From the NCBI GenBank assembly GCA_003445035.1, contig DLVV01000443.1:1-9547 (forward strand): a stretch of 9,547 nucleotides of DNA, read 5' to 3'. Numbering within the stretch: the first letter of the stretch is position 1; the number at the start of each line of letters is the position of its first letter. Under the pieces are notes generated by a model. The model saw only the letters and a list, made by a program, of their open reading frames with translations, did not search any database and was not told the origin of the DNA. Positions 1-7,455 of this stretch are shown here, piece after piece. The DNA comes from Planctomycetaceae bacterium. Its GTDB lineage: Bacteria; Planctomycetota; Planctomycetia; Planctomycetales; Planctomycetaceae. The position numbers were made by a program, and so were the translations under genes.

Positions 1-29
1 CAGATCCTCCACAAAAGGAACAGCTGTCC

Positions 30-839
30 ATGTTGAGTATCCCTCGCCTGGTCCTGGTTGCACGCATCACGGCTGTCGGGGTGGCCTGTTTCCTCGTGCC
101 GGTCGTCGCGGGGGCTGCCGATGCCGTCAACACGCTGACACAGATGGAACGTTCGCAGGGATTCGCATTGCTCTTCGACGGCCGATCGCTGTCCGGCTGG
201 CAACACAAGGGGAACTGGAAGGTCACCAAGGGGGTGATTTCCCGTAGCGGCCGCGGGGGCAGCCTGGTTTTCGTCTCGAAGAAGGTTCCCGACGATTTCG
301 AGTTGCGGTTTGAATGGCGGGTCGGCGTCGGTAGCAACAGCGGGGTGTATTACCGGCCCGGCCAGTACGAATATCAGATTCTGGACAACAAGAAACACAT
401 CGACGGTCGAAATCCCAGGACCAGCGCCGCTTCGCTCTACTTCTGCATTGCCCCATCACACGACGCGACGGCGGAGGTGGGAAGCTGGAACACTGGGCGG
501 ATCGTGGCCAAGGGCAGCGTGATCCAGCATTGGCTCAATGGCAAGAAGGTCGTCGATTTCGACTACGCCGATCCGCGATGGAAAGAGCATGTCGAACTGT
601 TGCGACTCCGGGGTGGCAAACTGGCTGCACGGGGCGCGCGGTTGAACCTGCAGGACCACGGGGATCCTGTCTGGTACCGTTCGATCCGGATGAGGACGAT
701 TCCGCGAGGTGAGAAATTGGTCAGCGACAACATCCGTCCCCAGAAGATCTCACCGGAAGTCCGTGCTGCGGAGCAGAAGAAGCTGAAGGGAATTCTCGAC
801 CGGCGGAAGGCGGCGGCCCGCAAAAAGAAGAAGCCGTAG
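30..839 (+). CDS. Secreted DUF1080 (3-keto-disaccharide hydrolase fold) protein
   Basis: 269 residues, complete. Residues 1-30 form a signal peptide: basic start with R6 and R12, a hydrophobic core, then AGAADA as a likely signal peptidase I site. The protein is therefore exported. Residues about 43-223 match the DUF1080 family (PF06439, a concanavalin-like fold also called 3-keto-disaccharide hydrolase). The hallmarks are LLFDGRSLSGW (47-57), SNSGVYYR (102-109), EYQILDN (114-120), a WNTGRIVAKG...HWLNGKKVVDF stretch (153-177) and LQDHGDPVWYRSIRMR (207-222). The family is very common in planctomycetes and is linked to carbohydrate breakdown; the substrate cannot be read from the sequence. The C-terminal tail (248-269) is rich in Lys and Arg and ends in RKKKKP, which is unusual for an exported enzyme. 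The ATG at 30 is supported by AAGGA at 15-19 with a 10-base spacer. The DUF1501 gene follows after 163 bases on the same strand. Family assignment is firm; the enzymatic activity is inferred. Confidence 0.93.
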   Translation: MLSIPRLVLVARITAVGVACFLVPVVAGAADAVNTLTQMERSQGFALLFDGRSLSGWQHKGNWKVTKGVISRSGRGGSLVFVSKKVPDDFELRFEWRVGVGSNSGVYYRPGQYEYQILDNKKHIDGRNPRTSAASLYFCIAPSHDATAEVGSWNTGRIVAKGSVIQHWLNGKKVVDFDYADPRWKEHVELLRLRGGKLAARGARLNLQDHGDPVWYRSIRMRTIPRGEKLVSDNIRPQKISPEVRAAEQKKLKGILDRRKAAARKKKKP

Positions 840-843
840 ACAG

Positions 844-866
844 CCGAGACCATTTCGTGGTTCCGG
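844..866 (+). terminator. Possible weak stem-loop after the DUF1080 gene
   Basis: Five bases past the DUF1080 stop there is an imperfect hairpin. CCG pairs with CGG on the outside, one A-C mismatch follows, then GACCA pairs with TGGTT (one G-U pair) around a TTTCG loop. No T-tract follows, so it is not a normal intrinsic terminator. It could be a transcript-end or processing structure, or chance. The rest of the 163-base gap before the DUF1501 gene shows nothing else I can support. Confidence 0.2.
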
Positions 867-1002
867 AATGGCAGGAAAACCGTTCCCGGGAGAGTGAAAT
901 CGCCGAGAACTGTTGATAGGCCTCTGCAATTCGTAGTAAAACGGGTCTTGAGGCGCCGTGTGGATCTCACGGCACGACTGAAACACATACCGGAGAATCT
1001 GG

Positions 1003-2277
1003 ATGTTCTCGATCAGTTCGGGCAAGCAGGGACAGCGGTTCTGTGATGGGCTGACGCGGCGTGACGCGTTGCAGGTTGGAGCGATGAGCGTGGGCGGCCT
1101 GACCCTGGCCGACCTGTTGCGTTCGGAGGCACAGGCCGACACCGGGTCCAGCCACAAGGCTCTGATCAACATCCACCTTGCCGGTGGACCTTCGCACCAG
1201 GACATGTTTGACCTGAAGCCCGAGGCACCTCGAGAATTCCGCGGCGAGTTCGAGCCGATCGCGACCAACGTGTCGGGGATCGATATTTGCGAGCACATGC
1301 CGATGCTGGCCCAGGCGGCCGACAAGTATGCGATCATTCGGTCTCTGACCGGTTCGATTGCCGACCACAGTGACTACCCGACCCAGACCGGTTTTCCGCG
1401 GGGTGACCTGCAGAGCATGGGGGGGCGTCCCTCGATCGGCAGCGTTGCGGCCAGGTTGCACGGCAGCACCGGCGGGGCCCCGCCGTTTGTTGGCTACAAC
1501 GGATCTTACACCGGTTACCTGAGTTCGGTCTTCAAGCCCTACAAGCCGCAGGGCGGTGAACTGAAGCTCAACAACACGCTGACGGCCAGCCGACTGCAGT
1601 CTCGAACCGACCTGCTGGTCGGGCTGGACCGGCTGCGTCGGGACGTGGACCACACCGGACACATGCTGGCCCTGGACGCCTACACCCGCCAGGCGGTCGA
1701 CATCGTGACATCGGGCCGCGTGGCCGACGCGTTGGATATGAACACCGAGGACCCCCGGGTCCGCGATCGGTACGGCAGCCAGGGAAGCATGTTCCTGAAA
1801 GCCCGACGGCTGATCGAAGCCGGTGTCCGTGTCGTCGGTTTCAACTGGGGCAGTTGGGACACTCACAGTGGTAATTTCAATCATCTTCGTGGCCAGTTGC
1901 CGAATCTGGACAGGTCGCTGCACGCCCTGCTTGAAGACCTGCACGCTCGCGGAATGGACAAGGACGTGACCGTCTGCGTCTGGGGTGAGTTTGGACGTAC
2001 GCCACGTGTCAATAAGAACAAGGGTGGTCGCGACCACTGGTACGAGGTGGCGATGTGCTTCCTGGCCGGCGGCGGAATGAAGACTGGCCAGGTGGTCGGC
2101 AAGTCGAGCCGGAATGCCGAGCGAGCCGTCGAGCGGCCGGTGCACCTGCTGGAGGTCTTTGCGACGATGTACCACAACCTGGGCATCGACGTGCGGACCA
2201 CCACGATCGATGACCCGGGCGGACGGCCGCAGTATCTGACCGGCGGCCGGTTGCCGATCCACGAACTGATCGCCTGA
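1003..2277 (+). CDS. DUF1501 family protein, Tat-exported
   Basis: 424 residues, complete. The N-terminus carries a twin-arginine signal: T18-R19-R20-D21-A22-L23, a hydrophobic stretch (about 25-39), then SEAQAD, so export through Tat is likely. The body matches DUF1501 (PF07394), which to my knowledge is grouped with the alkaline-phosphatase-like superfamily of metal-dependent hydrolases. Motifs seen are NIHLAGGPSHQDMFDLKP near residue 50, HSDYPTQTGFPRG near 124, W285-D286-T287-H288, W327-GEFGRTPR (327-335) and G-R343-D344-H345-W346. The His and Asp residues in these motifs are plausible metal ligands. The biochemical function of DUF1501 proteins is not established. In planctomycetes the gene usually neighbours a DUF1549/DUF1553 cytochrome-type gene, but none is present here; the upstream neighbour is a DUF1080 gene. 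The ATG at 1003 has GGAGA at 992-996 (6-base spacer). The start is also right for the Tat signal. A strong terminator follows 19 bases after the stop. Confidence 0.95.
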   Translation: MFSISSGKQGQRFCDGLTRRDALQVGAMSVGGLTLADLLRSEAQADTGSSHKALINIHLAGGPSHQDMFDLKPEAPREFRGEFEPIATNVSGIDICEHMPMLAQAADKYAIIRSLTGSIADHSDYPTQTGFPRGDLQSMGGRPSIGSVAARLHGSTGGAPPFVGYNGSYTGYLSSVFKPYKPQGGELKLNNTLTASRLQSRTDLLVGLDRLRRDVDHTGHMLALDAYTRQAVDIVTSGRVADALDMNTEDPRVRDRYGSQGSMFLKARRLIEAGVRVVGFNWGSWDTHSGNFNHLRGQLPNLDRSLHALLEDLHARGMDKDVTVCVWGEFGRTPRVNKNKGGRDHWYEVAMCFLAGGGMKTGQVVGKSSRNAERAVERPVHLLEVFATMYHNLGIDVRTTTIDDPGGRPQYLTGGRLPIHELIA

Positions 2278-2296
2278 TCGGGTCTCGGAAATCACG

Positions 2297-2339
2297 ACGG
2301 GGCCGGCTCCGCCTTGGGCAGGGCCGGCCCCGTTTTTTT
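2297..2339 (+). terminator. Intrinsic (Rho-independent) terminator of the DUF1501 gene
   Basis: A perfect 11-bp stem has arms ACGGGGCCGGC (2297-2307) and GCCGGCCCCGT (2323-2333), a 15-base loop, and a run of seven T (2333-2339). It lies 19 bases after the DUF1501 stop. The last two T also belong to the stop codon (2340-2338) of the oppositely oriented oligopeptidase gene. On the minus strand the hairpin is not followed by a T-run, so it should terminate mainly + strand transcripts. Confidence 0.92.
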
Positions 2340-4449
2340 ATGCAAGACCGTTGTGCTTCAGCAGCGCCGCGGTGTTTGGCTCTCGGCCGCGGAAGTCCCG
2401 GAAGATGTCCATTGGGTGTCTCCCCCCCCCGCATGCCAGCACGGTGTCCCGGAAACGCCGACCCGTTTCCGTAACCGCCTGCTCGTCGTCGAGACCGGCA
2501 TCTTCGAAAGCGCCGAAGGCGTCTGCACTGAGCACCTCGGCCCACTTGTAACTGTAGTACCCGGCCGCGTAACCACCGGCGAAGATGTGCTGGAAGCCGC
2601 ACAGGAAACGGTTTTCGGGAAGAGGCAGCAATGGGGAGGTCCGCTCGGCGATCCGTTGCTGAATCTTGAGCACAGTGTCTTCCCCCGCGGGATCGAACTG
2701 GTGGTGCAGGTGCATGTCGAGCATGCCGAAATTCAACTGCCGCAGCATCAGCGACCCCGCGCGAAAAGTCCGCGCGCGGCAGAGTTTCTCGAACAGATCC
2801 TCCGGCAGCACCTCACCGGTCTGGTAGTGCCTGGCGATCCCCAGCAGTGTTGGCCGGTGGTAACACCAGTTCTCCATGAACTGGCTGGGCAACTCGACAG
2901 CATCCCATTCGACGCCGTTGATTCCCGAAGCGTCAGCGTGTTCGACGGTCGTCATCATGTGCTGCAGACCGTGGCCGAACTCGTGGAACAGCGTCTCGAC
3001 TTCGCGAAACGTCATCAGCGACGGTCGGTCGCCGACAGGTGGCGTCGAGTTGCAGATCAGGTGTGCCACGGGCAACTGCAGACGGTCATCGATCCGGCAT
3101 CGGACCAGGCATTCGTTCATCCAGGCACCGCCGCGCTTGGTTTCCGGACGAGAATAGGGGTCCAGGTAGAACCCGGCTCGTTCGTTCTGCTGTTCGTCGC
3201 GAACAATGAAGTAGCGGACATCCTCGTGCCAGATCGGAGCCTGTCCATCGGCGGCTTCGACCGTGATCCCGAACAACCGATGGCACAGCGAGAAGAGCCC
3301 GTCGAGGACGCGATCGAGGGAGAAGTACGGGCGGAGATCCTCGTCGGTGAAATCGAACCGGCTTTCACGCAGCCGCTCGGACCAGAACGCCGCGTCCCAC
3401 TGGGCCAGGGGCTCTTGCTGTCCCGAATCGGTGGCCAGTTCTTTCAGGTCGTCCAGGTCTCGGTTTCCCGCCTCCCAGGCCGCTTCCCGCAGGGTTTCGA
3501 ACATCTCTTCGACCGCTTCGACTCCCGTGGCCATCTTCGACGTCAGGCTGACCTCGGCGTAGCTGGCGAAGCCGAGCAGGCTGGCTCGCTCGCGACGCAA
3601 CGCAAGGATCTCATCAATCAACGGCGCGTTGTCGGTCTCGCCGTCTGAGGCTCGCGTGACGTAGGCTCGGTACAGGGTTTCCCGCAGATCACGTTTTCGG
3701 CAGTGTTGCAGGAAAGGCATGGCAATCGGGACATCGAGCGTGAATCGCCACGGCCCCTGCTCCGGTGTCCCGGCGGATGTTTCGGAAGACTCGATCTCGG
3801 TGGAACGGCTGTCGTTGTAGGACTGTGAGGACAGTTGCAGCAACGTATCGGGAAGCCCGTCGACATCCGACTGGTCGGTCAAGACCAGGTCCCAGGCCTT
3901 GGTGGCATCGAGCACGTTGTTGGAGAAGCTGGTCGAGATTTGTGACAGCTGCGAAGCGATGTCGTTGAATCGTTCCTGTTGTTCTCCGTCCAGTCCGATG
4001 CCGGCCAGTTCGGCATCACGGATTCGTTCGTGGATGATTCGCTGCTGCGGTTCGGTGAAAGTCTCCCAGGTGGAGGTGTCTCGCAGATGCTTGAGAGCAA
4101 CGAAGACAGGACGGCTCTGGCGGATTCTCAGTCCCATGGCCACCACGTCTGGAAGCACCGAGTCGTGGGCCTCACGGAGTTCGTCCGAGTTGGCGACGCC
4201 CATCAGGTGCGTGACCGGCGACCAGCTGCGTTCCCAGTTCCGGCCGAGCGTCTCGAGGACGGCAATTGTGTTGTCCCAGGTGGCCTGGCCGGGATCCGAC
4301 AGGTCGGCCTCGATCTTGTTGATCGCGACAGCCGTGGCGTCCAGGATCTCGCGAACGGCTGGTTCCACGTGCGAAGGAGTGATCCGGTCAAAGGGGGGCA
4401 GTCCCTCGGTTGTCAGCAAGGGGTTCTCGGCGGGTGTCTCGCTCGACAT
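2338..4449 (-). CDS. prlC: M3 family zinc oligopeptidase (oligopeptidase A type)
   Basis: 703 residues from the preferred ATG, close to the roughly 680 of E. coli oligopeptidase A. It should hydrolyse short peptides in the cytoplasm, including signal-peptide fragments in characterised relatives; no signal peptide is visible. The zinc site is H489-E490-F491-G492-H493, with the third ligand E519 inside GVEWDAVELPSQFMENW. The 30-residue spacing from H489 to E519 matches OpdA rather than thimet oligopeptidase (29). Other family blocks are GFYLDPYSRP...GGAWMNE (426-446) and the tyrosine-rich FAGGYAAGYYSYKWAEVLSADAF from residue 623. A Ser/Glu/Thr-rich segment (about 207-231) looks longer than the same linker in E. 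coli. Start choice: ATG at 4449 has GGAGAG (4463-4458) with an 8-base spacer, whereas a TTG two codons upstream (4455) would leave only 2 bases. The stop TAA overlaps the convergent terminator. A run of nine G on the coding strand (2422-2430) encodes Gly-Gly-Gly near the C-terminus. Confidence 0.95.
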   Translation of the reverse strand: MSSETPAENPLLTTEGLPPFDRITPSHVEPAVREILDATAVAINKIEADLSDPGQATWDNTIAVLETLGRNWERSWSPVTHLMGVANSDELREAHDSVLPDVVAMGLRIRQSRPVFVALKHLRDTSTWETFTEPQQRIIHERIRDAELAGIGLDGEQQERFNDIASQLSQISTSFSNNVLDATKAWDLVLTDQSDVDGLPDTLLQLSSQSYNDSRSTEIESSETSAGTPEQGPWRFTLDVPIAMPFLQHCRKRDLRETLYRAYVTRASDGETDNAPLIDEILALRRERASLLGFASYAEVSLTSKMATGVEAVEEMFETLREAAWEAGNRDLDDLKELATDSGQQEPLAQWDAAFWSERLRESRFDFTDEDLRPYFSLDRVLDGLFSLCHRLFGITVEAADGQAPIWHEDVRYFIVRDEQQNERAGFYLDPYSRPETKRGGAWMNECLVRCRIDDRLQLPVAHLICNSTPPVGDRPSLMTFREVETLFHEFGHGLQHMMTTVEHADASGINGVEWDAVELPSQFMENWCYHRPTLLGIARHYQTGEVLPEDLFEKLCRARTFRAGSLMLRQLNFGMLDMHLHHQFDPAGEDTVLKIQQRIAERTSPLLPLPENRFLCGFQHIFAGGYAAGYYSYKWAEVLSADAFGAFEDAGLDDEQAVTETGRRFRDTVLACGGGRHPMDIFRDFRGREPNTAALLKHNGLA

Positions 4450-4457
4450 GAACAATG

Positions 4458-4463
4458 CTCTCC
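4458..4463 (-). promoter_or_regulatory. Ribosome binding site deciding the oligopeptidase start
   Basis: GGAGAG on the minus strand sits 8 bases before the ATG at 4449 and only 2 bases before the in-frame TTG at 4455. It therefore favours the ATG. The wider 184-base divergent gap (4450-4633) must hold promoters for both the oligopeptidase and the cyclase. I cannot identify either with confidence. Confidence 0.6.
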
Positions 4464-4633
4464 GGCTTGGCTGTGACAGATCGTGAGGTCATCGTGGCGA
4501 CCTCGGCGAAGGGGTTCAACCCGGGCCGTGACCCGTGGCACTTGACTGGCCGGTTGGTTTCGCCAGAGTGAAGGCCGGTTTGCCGATGGCGGGCCGACCG
4601 AATGTCCTCAATCCACTCAACGGATTTCTCGTC

Positions 4634-5647
4634 ATGATCCCGCCTCGTCGCCGCGGCCTGCTGCCTGTTGTCATCGTGTCACTGCTGTCGGTGTTGTCGA
4701 CTGGTCTTGCTGTCGCTGGGAAGCCCCCTGCCCGCCACGTGATGACGCTGACCGATATCGACCGGCAATTGAAGGAACTCTCGAACTGGGGCCGATGGGG
4801 TGATGACGACGAACTGGGTGCGTTGAACCTGATCACGCCGAAGATGCGGCGGCGTGCGGCCAGGCTGGTCAAACGGGGAGTGACTGTGTCGTTGGCGCGA
4901 GTGGCCGAGGAGATCAAGGCGGTCGACAACCCCGATCCGTTCGAGCAGAAGATGCTCAAGATTGGTCGCACACCGGGGGTGCCCTGGGCGGTCGACAACT
5001 ACAGTGTCAACTACCACGGTTACGCCCACACGCACATCGACTCGCTTTGCCACCTCTTCTTCCGTGGCCGCCTCTACAACGGGTTCACTCACGACGATGT
5101 GACCGAAAAGGGGGCCCGCCGGCTGAGCATTCACAACCTGCGGAACGGAATATTTGCCCGCGGCATCCTGGTGGACATTCCCCGGTTGCGGGGCAAGAAG
5201 TGGCTGGAGCCCGGAGAGGCGGTGTACCCGGAGGACCTGGACGCCTGGGAGGATGAGGCCGATGTGAAGATCCGTCGAGGCGACATCGTGTTCTTCCGCA
5301 CGGGCCGGTGGGCGCGACGTGACGCGAAAGGGCCCTGGGATGTGCAAAAGGTCGGGATGCCCGGTCTCCACGCTTCGTGCTGTGCGTGGCTGAAAAAGCG
5401 GGACGTGGCCATGGTTGGCAGTGATGCCGCGATGGACGTGATGCCGTCGCAGATCGAAGGGATCACTCACCCGGTGCACCTGTTGTTGCTGCACGCGATG
5501 GGGTGCCATATTTTCGACAACTGCGATCTGGAAGACCTCGGCAACACCTGTGCCAAATTCCGGCAATGGGAGTTCCTGCTGACGGCGTCGCCGATTCCCG
5601 TGCAGGGTGGGACCGGGTCGCCGCTGAATCCGATCGCGGGATTCTAG
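4634..5647 (+). CDS. Secreted cyclase-family (PF04199) metal-dependent hydrolase
   Basis: 337 residues from the preferred start. Residues 1-29 form a clear signal peptide: R5-R6-R7, a hydrophobic core (9-25), then LAVA|GKPP. The mature part belongs to the cyclase family (PF04199), which includes kynurenine formamidase (KynB) and related metal-dependent hydrolases. NWGRWGDDDELGALNLITP (51-69) marks the longer subgroup of this family. The metal-binding block is H128, H132, T133-H134-I135-D136 and H140 (HTHIDSLCH). Compared with the HxGTHxDxPxH motif of KynB, the Gly before TH is His and the Pro is Leu-Cys; from memory the THxDxLCH form is normal in this subgroup. Further family blocks are GDIVFFRTGRW (216-226), PGLHASCCAWL (243-253), VGSDAAMD (261-268) and FDNCDLEDL (294-302). 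The substrate is unknown, and no tryptophan-degradation gene is nearby. The frame is open upstream to a GTG at 4535 and an ATG at 4586, but those starts would bury the signal peptide behind 33 or 16 extra residues. No good ribosome binding site is visible before 4634, so the start is moderately certain. The stop interlocks with that of typA. Confidence 0.88.
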   Translation: MIPPRRRGLLPVVIVSLLSVLSTGLAVAGKPPARHVMTLTDIDRQLKELSNWGRWGDDDELGALNLITPKMRRRAARLVKRGVTVSLARVAEEIKAVDNPDPFEQKMLKIGRTPGVPWAVDNYSVNYHGYAHTHIDSLCHLFFRGRLYNGFTHDDVTEKGARRLSIHNLRNGIFARGILVDIPRLRGKKWLEPGEAVYPEDLDAWEDEADVKIRRGDIVFFRTGRWARRDAKGPWDVQKVGMPGLHASCCAWLKKRDVAMVGSDAAMDVMPSQIEGITHPVHLLLLHAMGCHIFDNCDLEDLGNTCAKFRQWEFLLTASPIPVQGGTGSPLNPIAGF

Positions 5648-7455
5648 ACAGGACGATTCCGCTTGCGGGCGTTTTCGGTCAGGAGGGCTTTCCTGAGTCG
5701 GGTCGCCGCCGGGGTCACCTCTACGAATTCGTCGCCCTCGATGTACTCGAGAGCCATCTCGAGTGTCATTTCGCGAGGTGGTTTCAGCAGGATGTTGTCG
5801 TCAGAGCCGGCCGCACGGACGTTGGTCAGCTTCTTCTCCTTGGTCGGGTTGACGACCATGTCGTTTTCACGGGAGTTCTCGCCGACGATCATCCCCTCGT
5901 AGACAACGTCTCCGGGAGCCACGAACAGTTCCGAGCGTTCCTGCAGTTTCCAGATCGCATACGAAACGGCGTGTCCATTGGATTGGGAGACCAGGACGCC
6001 GTTGCGGCGACGGGGCACCTCGCCGTCGCACGTCTTGTAGGCCTCAAAACGATGGTGCATGATCGCTTCGCCACGGGTGGCGTTGAGCAGTCGCGTTCGG
6101 AGCCCGATCAAGCCACGGGCCGGGATCGAAAATTCGATATGGGTTTGTCCGGCCGGGCCGGCACCCATTTCCAGAACCTGGCCACGGCGAGTTCCGGCCA
6201 GTTCCATCACTGGGCCAACATCGGCCGGAGGCACGTCGACCTCGAGTCGTTCGAACGGTTCGTGCCAGCGGCCGTCGATCTGGCGGCGAATCACCTCGGG
6301 CTTGCCGACCGACAGTTCGTAGCCCTCGCGACGCATCTGTTCGATCAGGATCGCCAGGTGGAGGATGCCGCGACCCGAAACGGTGAAGGTGTCGGTGTCG
6401 TCAGCCTCCCGGACGCGCAGGGCCACGTTGGACTTCACTTCGCGGTTCAGCCTGGCCCGCAGGTGTCGGCTGGTGACAAACTGTCCGTCCTGTCCGGCCA
6501 GCGGCGAAGTGTTGGGGGCGAAGACCATCGAGAGAGTCGGTTCGTCGACGGCCAGCCGTGGGAGCGGGTCGGGGTGTTCGGGGTCGGCGAGCGTGTCGCC
6601 GATGGCCGGTTCGTTGAGCCCAAGCACGGCGACGATGTCACCCGAGCGGGCCTGGGAAACCGGGCGGCGGGCGAGCTTGTCGAACAATTCGACACTGGTG
6701 ACAGTCCCGGGGGCGGCCTCTCCGTCCGCCTTGAGCACGGTGACGTGTTGCCCTTCTTTGAGAATGCCGGCCGTGATGCGGCCGACGACGATCGATCCGA
6801 CGAATTCGGACCACTCGATTGAGGTTGCCCGAAGCTGAAGCGGGCGGTCCGAGAAGTCCTCGGGGGGGGGCACCCTGCTGTGGATCAGTTCGAGTAATGG
6901 CTGCATTGTGCCGGCGCGGTCGGAGGAATCGTGGGTTGCGTAACCGTCACGGGCGCTGGTGAAGATGTAGGGGAAGTCGAGCGTCTCGTCGTCTGCACCG
7001 AGATCCGCCATCAGGTCGAAGGTTTCCGAGAGGACCTCGTCGGGACGCGAATCGGGACGGTCGATCTTGTTGATCACCACCAAGGGCCGCAGCCGTTGTT
7101 CCAGTGCCTTTTGGAGTACGAAGCGGGTTTGTGGGCGAGGGCCTTCGAAGGCGTCGACCAGGAGCAGCGCCCCGTCGGCCATCTGTAGAACCCGTTCGAC
7201 TTCTCCGCCAAAATCCGCGTGGCCGGGGGTGTCGATGATGTTGATCGAGACGTCCTGGTACGCCAGGGCGATGTTCTTGGAGAGAATCGTGATCCCGCGC
7301 TCTCGCTCGAGATCGTTCGAATCCAGGATCAAGTCACCGGCGAGTTGGCTTTCACGGAACTGTCCACTTTGGCGCAACAGGCAGTCGACCAGGCTGGTCT
7401 TGCCGTGGTCGACGTGGGCAATGATTGCGATGTTGCGGAGATCGGTGCGATGCAT
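5644..7455 (-). CDS. typA: Translational GTPase TypA/BipA
   Basis: 603 residues, the normal length for TypA. It is a ribosome-associated GTPase of the EF-G/LepA class; in E. coli it acts in 50S assembly and in growth under stress or cold. G1 is AHVDHGKTS (13-21). G2 lies in LDSNDLERERGITILSKN (44-61), with T56 as the switch I Thr. G3 is DTPGH (75-79), G4 is NKID (129-132) and G5 is TSA (166-168). Domain II follows (about 205-300), then the EF-G-like domains III and V and the TypA-specific C-terminal domain. TypA-like stretches there include GRGILHLAILIEQMRREGYEL (361-381), PARGLIGLRTRLLNATRGEAIMHH (445-468) and GMIVGENSRENDMVVNPTKEKKLTNVRAAGSDD (521-553). The ATG at 7455 puts the conserved RNIAIIAHVDHGKT block at residues 7-20, as in relatives. 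No Shine-Dalgarno sequence precedes it. The frame stays open for 90 codons upstream to a GTG at 7725, but that extension has no recognisable family character. A run of nine C (coding strand, 6870-6862) encodes Pro-Pro-Pro at 196-198. Confidence 0.96.
   Translation of the reverse strand: MHRTDLRNIAIIAHVDHGKTSLVDCLLRQSGQFRESQLAGDLILDSNDLERERGITILSKNIALAYQDVSINIIDTPGHADFGGEVERVLQMADGALLLVDAFEGPRPQTRFVLQKALEQRLRPLVVINKIDRPDSRPDEVLSETFDLMADLGADDETLDFPYIFTSARDGYATHDSSDRAGTMQPLLELIHSRVPPPEDFSDRPLQLRATSIEWSEFVGSIVVGRITAGILKEGQHVTVLKADGEAAPGTVTSVELFDKLARRPVSQARSGDIVAVLGLNEPAIGDTLADPEHPDPLPRLAVDEPTLSMVFAPNTSPLAGQDGQFVTSRHLRARLNREVKSNVALRVREADDTDTFTVSGRGILHLAILIEQMRREGYELSVGKPEVIRRQIDGRWHEPFERLEVDVPPADVGPVMELAGTRRGQVLEMGAGPAGQTHIEFSIPARGLIGLRTRLLNATRGEAIMHHRFEAYKTCDGEVPRRRNGVLVSQSNGHAVSYAIWKLQERSELFVAPGDVVYEGMIVGENSRENDMVVNPTKEKKLTNVRAAGSDDNILLKPPREMTLEMALEYIEGDEFVEVTPAATRLRKALLTENARKRNRPV

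Noticed and set aside
967..2295. Long minus-strand open frame (442 codons) across the DUF1501 gene
   Set aside because: It is antisense to a clearly conserved protein. The translation is low in recognisable motifs, and long antisense frames are expected at this GC content.
2314..3648. Long plus-strand open frame (444 codons) across the oligopeptidase gene
   Set aside because: It is antisense to the M3 peptidase, whose HEFGH zinc motif and family blocks fix the true strand. It also begins inside the terminator of the preceding gene.
4542..4547. TTGACT as a -35 box for the cyclase gene
   Set aside because: At 17 or 18 bases downstream the sequence is AGAGTG or GAGTGA, which is not a credible -10 box. 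The motif alone is expected by chance.
4679..5566. Minus-strand open frame (295 codons) antisense to the cyclase gene
   Set aside because: No signal peptide, domain or ribosome binding site is evident, and the opposite strand encodes a conserved enzyme.
5503..6822. Long plus-strand open frame (439 codons) across the end of the cyclase gene and typA
   Set aside because: It overlaps two confidently identified genes in other frames and shows no domain of its own.
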